A program made the position numbers and the translations under genes. From Branchiostoma floridae (taxonomy: Eukaryota > Chordata > Leptocardii > Amphioxiformes > Branchiostomatidae): 64,000 nt of DNA. The DNA is taken from NCBI RefSeq assembly GCF_000003815.2, contig NC_049983.1, positions 7,889,202 through 7,953,201 on the forward strand. Reading direction: 5' to 3'. Of the stretch, positions 15,201 through 30,200 are shown piece by piece. The notes below the pieces were generated by a model that did no database searches, was not told the DNA's origin, and saw only the letters and a program-made list of their open reading frames with translations. The stretch's first letter is position 1. Each line of letters opens with the position of its first letter.

Positions 15201-18200
15201 GTGGGTGTCGTGTTGGGTCTTCTTCTCCAGGTGGGTGTGTCTCAGGCTTAGGTCAAGGGTTGCCCTGCAATGGTGACATGGAAAGTTTTGTTTGACAGAC
15301 CATTTAAAAAGTTATCAGGTAATAGTGTTAAAGGTGTCATCTGAGTGGACATGCCAAGCTGATCATGAATTGAGTGACTATGTATCTTTGTCTCAGGGTA
15401 CAATGTAGCACAGCTGATTATCAGAATCATTGATCTTGAACAGTTAATTTTCAAAGCTGTGCTATCATCTTAACTGTTCTCTTGTTTATTATTGATGGCA
15501 ACACAATGTTGCCAATATCTAAAAAAAGTATAAAATGCATTATCTTTTAAGAATGCCTTGATGAGCCTTGAAGTCAGTGGGGTATGCCTTATCATGGAGT
15601 TTTCAAGTTTAAACTAAAATGTAGAAAGTAGCAACATAGTAGTAAGGTCTACATGTAGTGCTAACATCCACACATATCAATCAGTAAGCCTCAAATACAC
15701 TGTATCATACCTGTCTCCCAGCAGAACAGCTTCTCTCTCCTTGGCGACCTCGTAGTCCTTGTTGAGCATCTCGTACTCCTGTTGTCTGGAGAACAGCGCG
15801 TCTCGCTGGCGGTTCAACTCCTCCTGCACCTCTGCTTTCTCTCCCTCCACCTGGGGGCAACAGAAGAGAACGTTTTGGTTTTGGTAATGAAACCGGTGCC
15901 ATAGCTACAGTAGGTGGTTAGAGTGTTCGTCTTGCATTTGGTAGGTCGTGAGTTCTGGTCCCCGGCCGACTCATTTAGCAAAGCCTTTAAAAAATACAAA
16001 CTGCTTTCTCTGCTTATAAGCACTCAGCATTCAGGACAGAGTAGAACACGAGTAGAAGTTGAACACACAGACCACTACCAGTTGACTAGCTATTACAGTA
16101 ACTGTAGTGACTGCACAAAGTTGTGTGGCCCAGGGCTACTGAAACAGGGATGGGCACCTCCCGAAGCACCGTCTGGTGTGGGGAGGACTACATGAACTGC
16201 AAGATTTAGAGTCTCATTATTAGTCCCGAAACCAATTATTCCCTTCAAGAACTTGAACTTCAAGAGTTCAGTGTGATTTGAATGTGAGTCCTTTGCCAGT
16301 GAACTTATATTTTACAAGTATAATATTCTATGAAAAGGAGGTTTGGTTGCATACCTGATTTCTCTTCTCCCCAACACCTTTGATAGCAACATTGAGTTCT
16401 TCTTCCTTCTCCTGTAGTTCCTTGCTGTTCTTTTCCACCTCCCTGTTGGTTGACAAGGTAAACAGTGTTTAAGAAACGTAACACTTGGATAGAGAGGTCG
16501 AACTTTCCGGGTTGGGGTTGGTTGCATGTACTATGTACTATGTACTATGTATCTAGTTGGTCAAATGACCCTTATCTGCATATTAACTTGACTAATGTGT
16601 TAGTGTCACTGAACTCATTACACTTTGTATGATTATAATGTATAGGATTCTAAGATGTAAAAGCAGATAAAAAGGAGGGATCTAACTTACAATTTCTTCC
16701 TGTTGGTCTTCTCTTGTTCCTTGGTGTACTGGGCTGGTAAGGTGTTGATTTGGACTAACTCTGACTGCAAACATGAACAGAAAAATTTAATATAAATATG
16801 GTTACCCTGATCTACAAAACCTATTTTAAAGAAAAAGTTGGCTATAAGTAGCAGCAAGAAGTAGTTCCCGTCATTCCACCCTGATGATGGTGTCTGACAG
16901 ACACTGAAACGTTGGATGTAAGTTATTTTCTGGTTGTGCTAAAAGAACCTTACTATAAGAAAAAGTCTAGTTGTAAATTGGAAAATTACACCAATGTTAC
17001 ATGTCTAGTTAAGAAGGGGTGCATACAACTGTACTTGATTGAGTTTTTCCATTTTACGTTCTGTCCCGCAGATCTTTCTGACACTCAAATCGGTGTTGCG
17101 TAGTTTAATTTGAGTGCGTACTTTGATCAGGAAAATACGGTAAGATAGCCAACACCTCTTACACCTTCTGTTCTCAGCTATCAGTGCAAAGTGTTGTATG
17201 CTATAGTCTAGTAAAGTGTGAGACAAAATATATATTTCATACAAGGACTTACATCACTCTTTTCCATGCAACAGATGATGCAGTGAGACAAAAAGATCAG
17301 CTAAGCACACATTTGGAAACTTTAAGGTGTTATCTCTTTTGACTTACTTCTTAGCTCTTCATCCTCATCAACATCACATTAAGTGGAAAAGTACATCTTC
17401 AGCAACATTACAGGATACTTAAGTGGTCATGTCTCAACGATTAAGATACCAAGAGCTATACAAAGTCTTAAATGAAGATCCAGACTTGATCTAACACAGC
17501 TGCAGCTTTCCAAGATCTTGCGAATCACAGCACTATGGGTGACTACAGCACTATGGGTTACTACGATAGCCATCTTGACGTCAATCAGAGTAAGCCCCAT
17601 ACAAGCACAGGTCACCCTGTTAGCACGTCTTGGCTCACCTTCAACTTCTCCTGCTGTTCCAACTCAATCTCCTGTCAGGACACATAGAAGAAGAGATGCA
17701 TTTAGAACATTAAAACATTCACTTCCTTCCCTTGGAAAAACCAGAAACAGGGACACTTTAAGGCCAGACTGATAGCCTAGTTCAAGAAAACTTAAATGTA
17801 GAAATTCTTTTAGGGAAGAGAATTATCTGATCATGATACTGATGATGTATCATCATGATGCAGAATACCAATAACTATAGGGGAACTTTCCTTGTTCTGA
17901 TAGAATAGTATTTTACTAAAACAAGAAAAGTTTCCTTATATAATAGTATAAATACATACAGTTTGCAAAATTGTGTAGCCCTTTTGAGACAATAATTGTC
18001 TTTGTGCAGATACCTGTTGAATTTTGAAAGTTTTACCTCAGAGTCTATTATCAGTGTTTGAATGTCTAAAGATGGAAATCCACAAAGTATAAAACATAAG
18101 GTACCACAGTGACGGCAATGTTAGTGATACACATTAATGTTTGTATACATGTATGTGTTTGGATTTGTGTCCTGAAATTGTAACTAAAATTCCATATCAC

Positions 18201-21200
18201 AATCTCACATTTTGACTTTCAGCATACAAATTTAGTAAGCAATGTTTTTGTTAATGATTTTCCTTTCAGATGGGACAAGTCCTCCTCAGATGCAGCCTTA
18301 ATGACAGAGGACAAGACCTCAAAGTAATAGGCTTCCTTAAGTCTTTACTGCGGCCCCTGGGGAGTTGTTATCAAAGAAGATGGCACTTGGCCATCTGAGA
18401 AAATGTCAAAGGCAAACAAGGAAGCTCTGGAGGTCCTCCATTGTGTCAGATGGAAGCCCTCCCCTGCTCTATCCTGCTGTTCCTGTCTCCACTAGCAGAA
18501 GAATGTCTGGCGACTGCATGCCAGGGGATGGCCCTGACACTAAGGGTGGACATTTGTCTCTCTCTTCCTCCCTGTCCATGTTAGACTGTCAGCATGGGTG
18601 GCACAGTCTGTCCGTCCCTATAGGCGTCACATTGCCACAGGACACCCTCTTTGAAGTAGGGTTTTGTATCATTGTAGGATATTCTTTTGCCAATCATAAA
18701 TCCTTCCAGATATCATTTTTGTGGCCGTTCAAAAAGGCACATGTTGCAAATTAGCTCTGAGAAAGTTGACTTTCGAGAAATCTCACGGTGACCATAAAAC
18801 AGAGTGACCTCCTTGCCAGAGGTAACTTGAAGTTATCGACAACTTTTAAAGAACTGTTGTCAACTTAGCCTTCTTTCTACTGCCTAACCTACTGCATAAT
18901 CAATACAAATTTGGGGCCAAATGGCTTCCTTAGCAGCCTAGAGGTTATACAGGGAGTACTGTCCTGGTGTCTTCTGTGTGTGACAGGGGAGGTACTGTGG
19001 TAATACTAGTGCACCTTTATTCCTGTGGTAACCTATATCCATTGACATCTTATTATTCAGGGATATCAAATCAACAGGTGGTGGTTTCAGAATGCAATAT
19101 TTTCAAAATAGTTCAATTTGAAATTAGCGAAGTGATATCTTTAGATGCCCTGTTTTTTTAAATCATCGGATATAGGTTACCCCATGGATAAAGATAAAAT
19201 AATGTTACATGACACATTGTATCTGATCATGAAAACTCTTACAATACCTAATGAATATATATTTGTAAGTTTCACATTCTAGCTGTTATCAGATCAATAT
19301 GTAAGAAGCAAGAGAACTGAAAACGACCGATAAGTTGCTACCGCAGCGTTTTTTTGTCACTGACCAGTTCTTTGAGTTCCTCAGTGATCTCCTTCTGCTG
19401 TGTGTCCAAGTCCTCCCGCAGGTTCTTGGCCTCCTGCTGTCTCTGACTGATCTCCTTCTTAAGTTCCTCGATGACCTTCTCCAACTCCTTCTGCTTCTTC
19501 TCCAGTTCCTACATACACAGATCAGGTCAGGGTTTAGCTTCTACAGTCCTGTAGCTGTGTGGGGGTGACTTTTCGATAAACACAGACAAGAGCCGTAACT
19601 GCACAAACCAAAATGTCCTGTACAATATGTTGGGATGGCTCAAAGATGTACCAGTGCAACCAATTAGTTTCCAGATTGTTCAAACCTTCTTCCTCCAGCT
19701 AAATGAAGTATGTGCAATTACAAGACCTCCAGATGATCCAGAAGATCTATTGAAATATACTGCATGTAGAAAGAGATCTAAAAGTAGACTGATTCAGTGA
19801 TTGTTAGGATTTTGTCTCGAGTAGGATTTCCTAAAAGACACGCTATCGTCCTCATGATGTATACATTTACATGTAGGATAGCTCAGTTGACAGAGTAGGT
19901 ATTACATGAACCATTTAGCATTTACATGTAGGATCGGAAATCCAGCATTTAGTTAAATTTAATATTTGGTCAGGCAGCTCTAGGTGGTTTACCTCCTACA
20001 TTACATAGCTAAGTCAGTATATCTGTATCTGTATCTCTACTTAGCCTTGCACACCAGGTTTGCAGACATGCTTTGCAGCAGCAGCTGGTTATATTGCAGT
20101 GCACCACTGCAGGCAAGTCACAATGTGCCTTGTATACAACTTGAATCTTGAATCAACAACAATAGCCATCAACATTGTATAGAGCAATCTAGTGATGATG
20201 TACAGTTGATTGAACTCATTGCCATCATGTAGGTGCATCCTGAGACTATTTGAGGTTTGGAATTAGATTATGCAAAGGTGTGGTGTGACAGGTCTTTCAA
20301 TCTTTACCGGGAATGTCAATAAAGTTGTTATATAACTGTTGATAATAAGCTGAATCAGATACAGACTTTGCTTCTGGCAGGACATCTGAAACATTCCTCC
20401 TATCTTTGAGGCAAAGAGTGCCCATTGTCCTCGCATCTCTTCAGTACGGACAGGATTTATTGTGGGTTCATTGACCCCAAGATGGCAGCCAAGGCGTAAT
20501 GAGGGGAGTACTGTCCAACCCTGTGCCAACATTCCTAACCTTTTCCTTTCAGCAGCAAGACGCATTTGGTTCATTCAATTTGCGTGCAAACATTTGATAA
20601 AGGTAATTCTGAGGCATATGACCGGCATAATGGCCAAGCGAGTACAGTGATTGCCTTGCATTCTGTAGGTCATAATGTCAGTCCACGACCGAATCATACC
20701 AAAGACTTTAAAGATGGCTGTTTTCTTTGCTAAGCACTCAGCATTGATTTCAATTTAAAGTTTCCTCTATCAATAATCTACCTGCCTTCTGAAGGATGTA
20801 AGCTTCAAAGTTCATCTGCGTTCAACTGTTTCATAAAGTTCATTCATTATCGATCTAAAATTGTAATTTTCAGAGCATAAAGTGACATCATATAAGTGGT
20901 ATATCAATTTCTTGCCAAAGACTGGAGTTGTAAGTTAAAGTGGTAAATGTGGCAAATGAGATAGTGAGTACACATGTCTTAGGCCACATTCCAAGGCCAT
21001 GGTCAAGATAAAATCAAGCTCCAGTGAACATCTTATCTAAAGAACTGTCTACGCGAAGTTCAAAGAAGGATTCCGAAGCTTAATTCAGAAAAGCTCCTTT
21101 TGGACCTCCATGGTTGACACATTGTCAGAGATTTAGTAGATACCAGTGGTTTAAAATAGTTCACAGTAGGTTAAGGTCAGAAGGACAGACAGCCTTGTTA

Positions 21201-24200
21201 CTGTGTCTACCTCATAGGACCAACCTTGACAACTTCTTCCTTTTGATCTCATCCTCATCAGATGAGCCTTTTTTCTTAAACTTAACATTACTGATCTTTC
21301 ACTACTAGGACAATGAAGGGTCTGTGAACATTTTATCACACTTGGCGGACAGTCTGTGATATTAAACACTACGTTTCCTTTGGCAACAAAAGCATATATC
21401 TTTATGTTATGGCTAGAGTTAAGTCAGATGGTCAACTTTGGATGTTTTGCAATCTTTGAGGCCGATGAAGAAAGGAAAGCTTGGGAAATTAGAGAACTTC
21501 CTAGACATAACTTGTTCTGTTTTTTATCTGTCTTTGATAATGAGCCTTCCAAAATGTCAACTTAGTTGCTTCTTTGAGTTACCTAAAATTTACTTGCCAA
21601 GAAAATTTGTGGGTTGCTTTCTAAAGATTCATCAGGTAAAAATCATGTTACCAGACAGTACAGTGAAAGCCAGTTAATTGCACAACGGATAATCGCACAG
21701 TTCTGTGAATTGCACGAAACCCCCAAATCCCACGGTGGTGCAGCCCAGCTTAATAACTTCGCTTTATTGCACCATTCGGATAATTGCACGAAATACTCTG
21801 GAAAATTGGGTGTGCATTTATAAGCGGCTTCTTCTGTATTTGAAAAATTAATTTGACTTGAAGTTCTCTCCTTTCATGGAAATGTAAATGAACTATCATT
21901 AGATGGATTTTTATCATTAGATGGATCAACACTTCTGAGGCACTACATTTTCTTGCCAAAAGGACTGCATAGACACTGTACTGTACATCCGTATCAATTG
22001 CTTCCAGACTTCTTCAGACCATGACAGGCTGATGAAGAGCAAATGTCCCGTTTTACTATCGTTGCCAAATTTGCTCTCACACTAATGGGGGACTATAAAC
22101 TTTGTGGTAACTTACCACAAAGTTCATACTCCCTTACTATTAAAGATTCCGCGTTGGAACGCCTGATATTCTTAGAAATCTGTCTCCTTCTTTTTTTACT
22201 TTGTCATACATTATACAATGAAGATTTTTGTGACTGAAACAGCATTAACAGTAGTTCTAAGAAAGATACAAAGTTTTGGCATGCCTTTAAAAGCAAGACA
22301 TGATGTTCAGATATCTAAAATATGAGCAGAATTGTTCCATCTAAGTTTCTAACTTATTTTTTTGTAAAGAAGAAGGAAGTCAAAATTGGTTCATTGCTAG
22401 CATTGGCTACAGGCAAAGTGAAAATGTTAATCCAAAGTGTTTTTTTTTTCATTCTTTTCTTACTTCTGTTGTTTTACTTCATCCTAAATGAACTTTGCTT
22501 GTTTGCTCATGATTATTCTTGTTGTATTTTCTTATGAGTAATTCAGACGTAATTTTTTCTTACCCCAGGTTTGGGCATTCGGGAGTATTCCCTCTCGAGA
22601 AGCCGCTTCTCTTCATGGAGGCTGGAGGGAGAACAAATTTCACCATCAAAATTTGGCAGAACTGCAACCCACGCTTCTCACAGATAGCTAGACATCTGAC
22701 ACGCATGTAACTTTCACATATTTACTGTCAAGCAGTCTCAAGATGGTAGATTTCTCCTGCACACAACGTACATGTACAATGTAACTATACAAGAAAGCAA
22801 CAACCTGTCTTTCAGAATATAAGTCAGCTATGGATGACACAAAAGAAGGTTGTTTGAATCATCAATGCTCTTGTCCATCTTTGTAACCCTAAACTCGACA
22901 TGGCTTTCTTTGCCAAATTTCATCCACAGTGATCTCAATTTGTCTTACTTGTCGATCTTGTACTTCAGCTGGTACTCCCTCTCGTCCGTCTGTGCGAGGT
23001 CGTTGTGGTGCTTGAGCAGCTGTGCCCGCAGCTTGCTGACCTCGGTGTTGGCGCTCTCGGGGAAGTTGTCTGCCTTCTCCAGCTCCACCCTCTGTATTTC
23101 CAGCTCTGCTGTGTATGTCTTGGCATCCTGGAGCAGCTTCAGCTCGTTATCTCTGGTACTGGAGACAGGAGGGAAGATCAGGAGGTGTTAATACATCAAG
23201 GCTCAGTCTCAAGCTTAAAATTTTTTTTTCGTCCCACTCATTGTTTGGCAGCCCATGTTGTTGATTTTCCTGGTTAAATGTCTCAAGTTAAGCTTACGAC
23301 TCGAGACTGGATAGACTCACGTTAAGCAAGTACATTTTTAATAGTTTCATGCCATTTTAGGGATGGATCCGCTAAAATCCTTTTCCATCCCAATTTCTGT
23401 CCCAGGACGGAAGGACAGATCCTGGGGACAGCCCTGCTATACATGCATGCTTCAGCTCGTTATCTCTGGTACTGGAGACAATTGGGAAGATCGAGAGGTG
23501 TCAAGACATCAGGGTTTTCTCCAGCTTGAAATTTTTTCCATCCTACTCATTGTTTGGGAGGCCATGTTGTTGATTTTCCTGGTTGAATATGTCATGTCAA
23601 GCTTACAAAAGTACATTTTCAACAGTTTCATGCCATTAGTGGGATGGATACGCTAAAATCAACAAGCAAATTTCTGTCCCAGAAGGGAGGGACAGATTCG
23701 TGAGACCGCTCTGCTATACATGCATGTGCATGACAGTTTGAAAGAGAGAGATCAGAGAGCATGAACCTTAAGCAAGGTTAATCTCCAAGCAGATTTTCCA
23801 GAGGCATAAGACAGCCAAGCAGTGTCTAGCGGTTGGACTGTGCTTTTGATACTGTCTTATACCACTGGTAAATCTGGGCTACAGGGATATTGTCCACGGC
23901 ATTTGCATGTATCATGTAAGATTGACAGTAGTAAAGAATTCTTGGAAGTCTCATTTGTGTGAAAGAATAAGAAACACCACCACCAACCCTCTCAGTGTGT
24001 CGTGTAGCTCCGTGTACTTGGCCTTGAGGTTGGCAACCTGAGTTCCTGTCAACTTGCCTGCATGGAAGAGCTGCAAGAGGAGACAAAAAATTATGGCACA
24101 ATAAATCTTACCAGCCTCAAGATTGATGTACATATAATCACTTTTATTTATTTTTCTGTCACATGTAAGTCTTAGTCAAAGAGGATTCAATTGTTTTAAC

Positions 24201-27200
24201 CATACATAATGGTTGTCTTTTTTTATTCATTGATTAAATATTACATAAAGGGAAAGTATTTTGCTCTCTCAAGCTGGCTTTCTAAACAAGTTTGAATGAA
24301 CTTTTACATGGACAAAGTCAAGAAAATATATTGAGAGCAACTACATGTAATATTTCAAGGTCTTCTGAAGGTAAGAAAATAAACTCAATCCTATTTTTCT
24401 TGCATCATGTCAGCAACTGGCATAGACTCTTGACCGAGACCATTTCTAAGTTAGATGAATGAACCATTTACTTAACGACCAATGTAAGATTCTCATGTGA
24501 CACACTTTCATGTACATGTACATGTTTACAAATGTTAAGTGTGTTTTTAAAATATAACTCAGGAAGAAATATAGCCTAGACTACACACATCAATGCGAGT
24601 GTCTGGATCACAGTTACGGCATAACGACCACCCTACAGTAGATCAAGACTCACTGTCACTGACTGTTTTAGAACGAGTCAGCTTTATTTGCTCCTCCCAA
24701 AGCATTACATGTATTTGTGAGTACCACAAAAGATTTTAATGTACCAGAAGCCACCAATAACTCATATGTACAATGTTGGCACCAGACATTATAGTCAAGA
24801 AGGTACTACTACAAACTTCAATGAACGTGTGAAGTATCATCTTTCAAGCTTCATGAAATTATTATCAAAGATCTTCAATGACTTGGGATCAGCAAGCAAA
24901 CATAGACTGTCAAACCTGTACAGGTGGCAACCTCTACATAAGGACCACCTGGCCAATGTTAAAATCTCTTTATTAGTTCCTTAGATAATTTTTCCATTGA
25001 CACAAGCAATAAAAATCCTGTCTTTAGTGACTACATACCTGTCTAGACCAGATTTTACTGGTCCTGAGTGATCTTTTGGGGAAGTTTTAACTGTACTACA
25101 AACCTCCAGGGAGTAACAGTGACTACAAATTTGCTTTGAACCACAGTTGATGAGTGAGGAACACCACTGTTGAACTAAGCAACAAGACACATGCTCAGCA
25201 GGCTCAACATAATCTCATGTCCTATAAAGTTAATGGGGACTTTGAACTGCCCTGGTTTTGAAAAGACAAGCAGGAAGTGTTACATAAATGTCAGCCTCAA
25301 AGTCCACAACAAGATAACATGTTTCAGCTGCTGTCTATTGTCCTAGCAGGAGGAAGTGACAAGTATTAAAGCCTACCAAAGCCTTGATGCAGTGCAAAGC
25401 GGACTCAAACTGCCTTTGACATTATTACTGTAACAGTGTGACATTTTGCTGGGTGACATTGTGCAAAGGTTGCATGTAGGTGTGACGGTGAAATATAACA
25501 TGCATTGGCATAATACCGGTAGTAAGACTTATACCGGTAGATTAAAAATACTGGAACTAAAAGAGATCTACACATGCAACAATAGTTATTTCTGAGCTGT
25601 GCACACTTCAGACATCTAGGTGTCCAATACATCATTTACAAAGCATCGATAACAATGCATTCGAAGACAACAAGTCCAAAAGTTTTCAGGTCATTTTCGG
25701 GGCAGGCGAGCTCGTCGTGGGACGAACACACTGTCACATTCATTGCCAAATTTATAGATCATAATTACACATGCTCCATTACACGCAGCCATTTTCCCGC
25801 CATTTTTATATCTACGCTAGCAGTAAAGTGTTACGTCATAGCAGTCATGACAGACAAAAGTTAAACGAAAATTCTTGACAGTATACGTCCGTTTTCTCAT
25901 GACATTTTGTATGCTCATGTAGGTTTATGTTTTATGCATTTACTGACAGAAAAGGAAGGAACATCAGAGGATGTATAAATGTACATAGCGGCAGTTAATT
26001 GTGCCGTGTTTCTTCCTACCGGTATTTTTTACCCCCTCCCAACCACGCGCCCGTTCGCCGTGTAATTCCGCGGCGTGTTACAATTACAATATTACGCTTT
26101 TAGCAGGACAAGAGTGGCAGAAAAGTTACACAGAAGAAGTGGCAAGGGTAACCTATAACAGCAACATGTAACTAGAGAAAATGATGCGTTGACAATTTGT
26201 CAAATCAGTATGGCTAGAGAAATCGTCGTAAACGTACCGGTATTATGATAATAAATGTTAACTAAGTGCTGGCATGCAGTGTGTCTGTAGAGCCAAAGAG
26301 CTTAACAGATACAGATTTTAGGAACTTGTGCCTTCAAGTTCAAGTCTAATCAAAATAGTGTCAGTGATTGAAAACAAGGCATAGAGCAGACTCTTGGGTA
26401 GAAAATGATGAAGAAGACATAATAAAAACAGTAGAACATTGAAACCTGACCTAAACCTTTAGTCACTAATACATCATGGTGTTGATGGACAGAGGACGAA
26501 CTGTGAAATTTTCTGTGACGGAAGTAGTCTGTCATGTCTACTTATTGTAATTAAAGCACAATCAAAGAACTTTTTATAAGCCAAGCCAGTCAGTTCAGTG
26601 GCACATATGCAAAATAGACTCATGACAGGTGAAAAACAACAACCTGGCACCCCATGTAGTGTTCTTTGTGACCTCTGTCTCAGCAGTATCCTACCATCAA
26701 CTCAGTTGTCATAGCGCTCAGATAACATTCCTGACCTTGCACTTCTTACTTGCTTGAGCACGAACTGGGGATAACCTTCCACACCTTGGAGGATTGGTGG
26801 TTTATGGGATTATCTGAAGTGTGATCTAAACCTTGACCCAGCGGTTAATAAACATTGCCCGATCTCTCGAGGCCTTGGCCTGCGTTTGTGTAATGGTGCA
26901 TGTAGGTGAAAAGAGGTCTGTAGTGAATTACTCTGACATCTGACAGCAAAAGGCTATCAGTTAACCTGGTGAAAAGAAGCAAAGACAGAAGAAGAGTTGC
27001 ATCATTTAGTTTCTTCTCCAATCACAAAGTTTGAAAGAAGCAATCTTCAAAAATATTGTAGATTTCAGCTTAAACTGGATAGAATCCTTTTATAAGAATC
27101 CTCTTATTAGTGAACATCATTCCAACTTGATCAAGGTCAAATGCAACATAATTGTACTTGCTACATATAGAGATAGTTTGGTCAAGATTAGCATCTGAAA

Positions 27201-30200
27201 TGTATAATAGGACTACCACCTTAGGTCTTCCTTTGAAGTGGTAAACTGTTCCACTTAAAATTCAGTTCAAGCTTGGTGGCCATATTGTGCCATTACTAGT
27301 ACCCCTGCATACAAAATTGGTGCACTCTGAAGAGTGCAGCTTGAAAGCTGTGTAAAGTTTCTTATGCTAACCTCTTCCAGAATTCTTGTGTACTACCATA
27401 GACTTTGTCATGTGTGTGTCAAGATGTCATAGCTAGCTCCATTTTAACTTCTATCTATGACTTCATCACTGTACACGTAATTAGAAAAGAATCCAGCTTC
27501 CTAAAAGAGCTAGGTTGTGTCTCTCTCCTACACAATGTACAACGCCCACCTGCCCGCACTTGAACCTTCTCCTTAGCGCAGCTTCTAATCTACCTTTCCA
27601 CCTTGAAGTGATTTGCCGTGACAGGTATGTGTGTCTTCCGTGTTCCGCTGGTTAATAATGTGCCCCACATATTGGCACCTCCAGAAGAAGTCATATAACG
27701 TCTTCTTTGTCACTGTGTGAACTTTTCTTACTGAATGCCTAGTGTCCTATTGCAGACCTGGACCTGAAGAATGCTGGGCAGAATCTTTATCGCACCAGGG
27801 CATGCAACCGTACAGTGAGAGATAGCCTGAATGGCCCAGGGTTATCAGGAACACTCCTGTGGATAGATGCTAGCAAAGGTCCTGTGAAATGCTACAAGTT
27901 CAAAGCACTATGCCGAAAAACAGAAACAATCTCTAAGGCTCTTTTTTTCTGCTGTGTGTGGAGTTAAGTACTATAGGACAGGTTCATACAATGAAAACTG
28001 GGCCGGGGTAAGTATTAGCTTACTTTAGGGAGGCTTGTGCACTCTTTGACATCCCCAAGTCAAATCGATTCTTCACACTCAAGAAAGATTTGTACAGATT
28101 GAAGTGATTGGAAACAGTCTTGAGAAATCCACTATGACAAAGTTGGATGATCTGATTAAAATGCCAAGGTGACACCTGTCATCACTATGATAGTCAGTGT
28201 ACTTCTTTTTACTTCCATTAGGTCTGATACCAGTAAATTCAAGGTTATCCCCCCTCCCCAATTTATATTCCCTGCAAGCAACCAAATTCATAGGAGCTGG
28301 GCTGCCCTCATGGCCACTGAGGGAGGATTTCACTGATAACCCCTTTCAAGGTTGCAAGGTGGGAGTGAAGTTCTTATGGGAGACACAGGGCTCTGAAATG
28401 TGCAATCCATTTTCAAAGGATGTTTTCCATCAGTCACATTCAGTGCTGCATGATCACACCTTACAAATACAAGTTCTTGGCTGGGTTTTCTCCTAGGAAT
28501 CTCTACTGATCTGACCCTCTTTTCCTCAAACTCTGTAAATGTCAGAACTGATGTAGAGTGTTCCCAGAACTGGCTTCAAATCTGGGTGAACTTCAACTTT
28601 TTATCTGTGCCAAATTCATTTCCCATTTGAAATCCCTGCCAGTGCATCAGGATCAAGTTTAGGACTAAATTTAGATCAAGAAGGACTGGTACTGGACCTC
28701 AATGTCATGGAATGCCTTTGACCTTCAATTAGTCAGGGCTGATTGCATCTTACACATCTCTACATACCATGGTGTGGGATACTGTCTGGCTGTCACACCA
28801 TTCAATAGATAGTTGGATGCAGTCTGTTCTGTCTAGTTTGCCTAGTCACGACATTCAGCTAGCTAGTTCTCACGATCTTCTCTACAACTGCCAAATCTCT
28901 GCTTTCAAAGTACATTGTAATGCTAAAAAGGTCAGTATCAAACTACAAAAGGAGGTAAAAGAAGTTCACATTCGTTTTAACCATAATCAGCAGATAATAC
29001 GATAAAGAACTCTAATTGCTTTTATAGGGAAGACCTTTTAGACTCTCCAACATACAAGAAATACAATGGAAGAGTCATACATTTCTTTCAATTTGTGAAG
29101 AGGCATGAGAGCCACTTCAAAGAAAAAACTGCAGCATCACAAGGAAACCCTCTCTCTATAGTGGGTACAGGTTTAGCCTACAGGCTTGGCAGTAACATCA
29201 GAAAACAAGGGGTCAGACAAGGACAGAATTCTCCTAGCTGTTTGTTTTGTTAATCTGAAGTTCATCAAGATCCTAGACCATGTTTTTGTCCATACAGTCA
29301 GGATGATACTAACTCAAGGAATGCATTAGACCACCATCACACTGTTGCTATTTTAGTTACAGTCAAACATTACCACATGTCTACATAGATATGCCACTGA
29401 AATTGTCAGCTACTAAGATAGAATTTTTCGCTTGGTTGAAGTTGTTGCAATTACGTAGTTAAGAATTACCATGTTTTTATTAGACATATTTGATATTACA
29501 GTAACTGCATTTTCAGAAGGGAAAAGAGATCCAATATTTTGCTTTGGATTACTCTCTTCTGAAGTTTGTTGACTCTATCTAGATCTCTCCTGAAGTTTTG
29601 GCTCTGGACATATAGGGTCAGAGAAAAGCCCAGGAATCAAAAGACAATACTTTCCTGTTTACATTTTCTCCGGATGCCGGTTCTGTTCTATCAATTACAC
29701 TTCATTACCAGAATCCCATGTTATCTGGCTTCATCACTCAATAACTTTGTCACCTGAAACTTGAGTTTTCAAAATAAATGTCCTCTTGTTTATCCAAATT
29801 AGGATTCCAACTTTGATGTGGCATCCTTTCAGGAAGGAAAAATTTACTAGAAATATATCTCGGGCATGGCCACTTGCTAGACTTGACAGGAAGGAAACAT
29901 ATCATATATAATGTTACAAATTATTACAATGAATGAAAGACCTTTATTGCACATTTATACTTAATATATAGAGAGAGGCTAAGTACAAGTGGTAGTGATA
30001 ATAGGGCACAATTTCTGACAATTCTGATACAAGAAAATGGTATCTTACAACTGCAACATCAACAGAGACTAATACATGTTAGTACGTACAAAAGTTCAAC
30101 TTCTTCTTGCTTTTTAGACAGTTGGTTGTAAGCATTAGGACAGATGATATCAATGTTATAATATTGCACATGGAATTTGAATTTTTCCATGTTATTTAGA

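Noticed and set aside
22850-23191. Plus-strand ORFs rich in Leu/Ser over CCDC146 exons (also at 7867, 14985, 19335, 11377)
   Set aside because: They are antisense shadows of minus-strand coiled-coil exons, which match CCDC146 and have splice sites.
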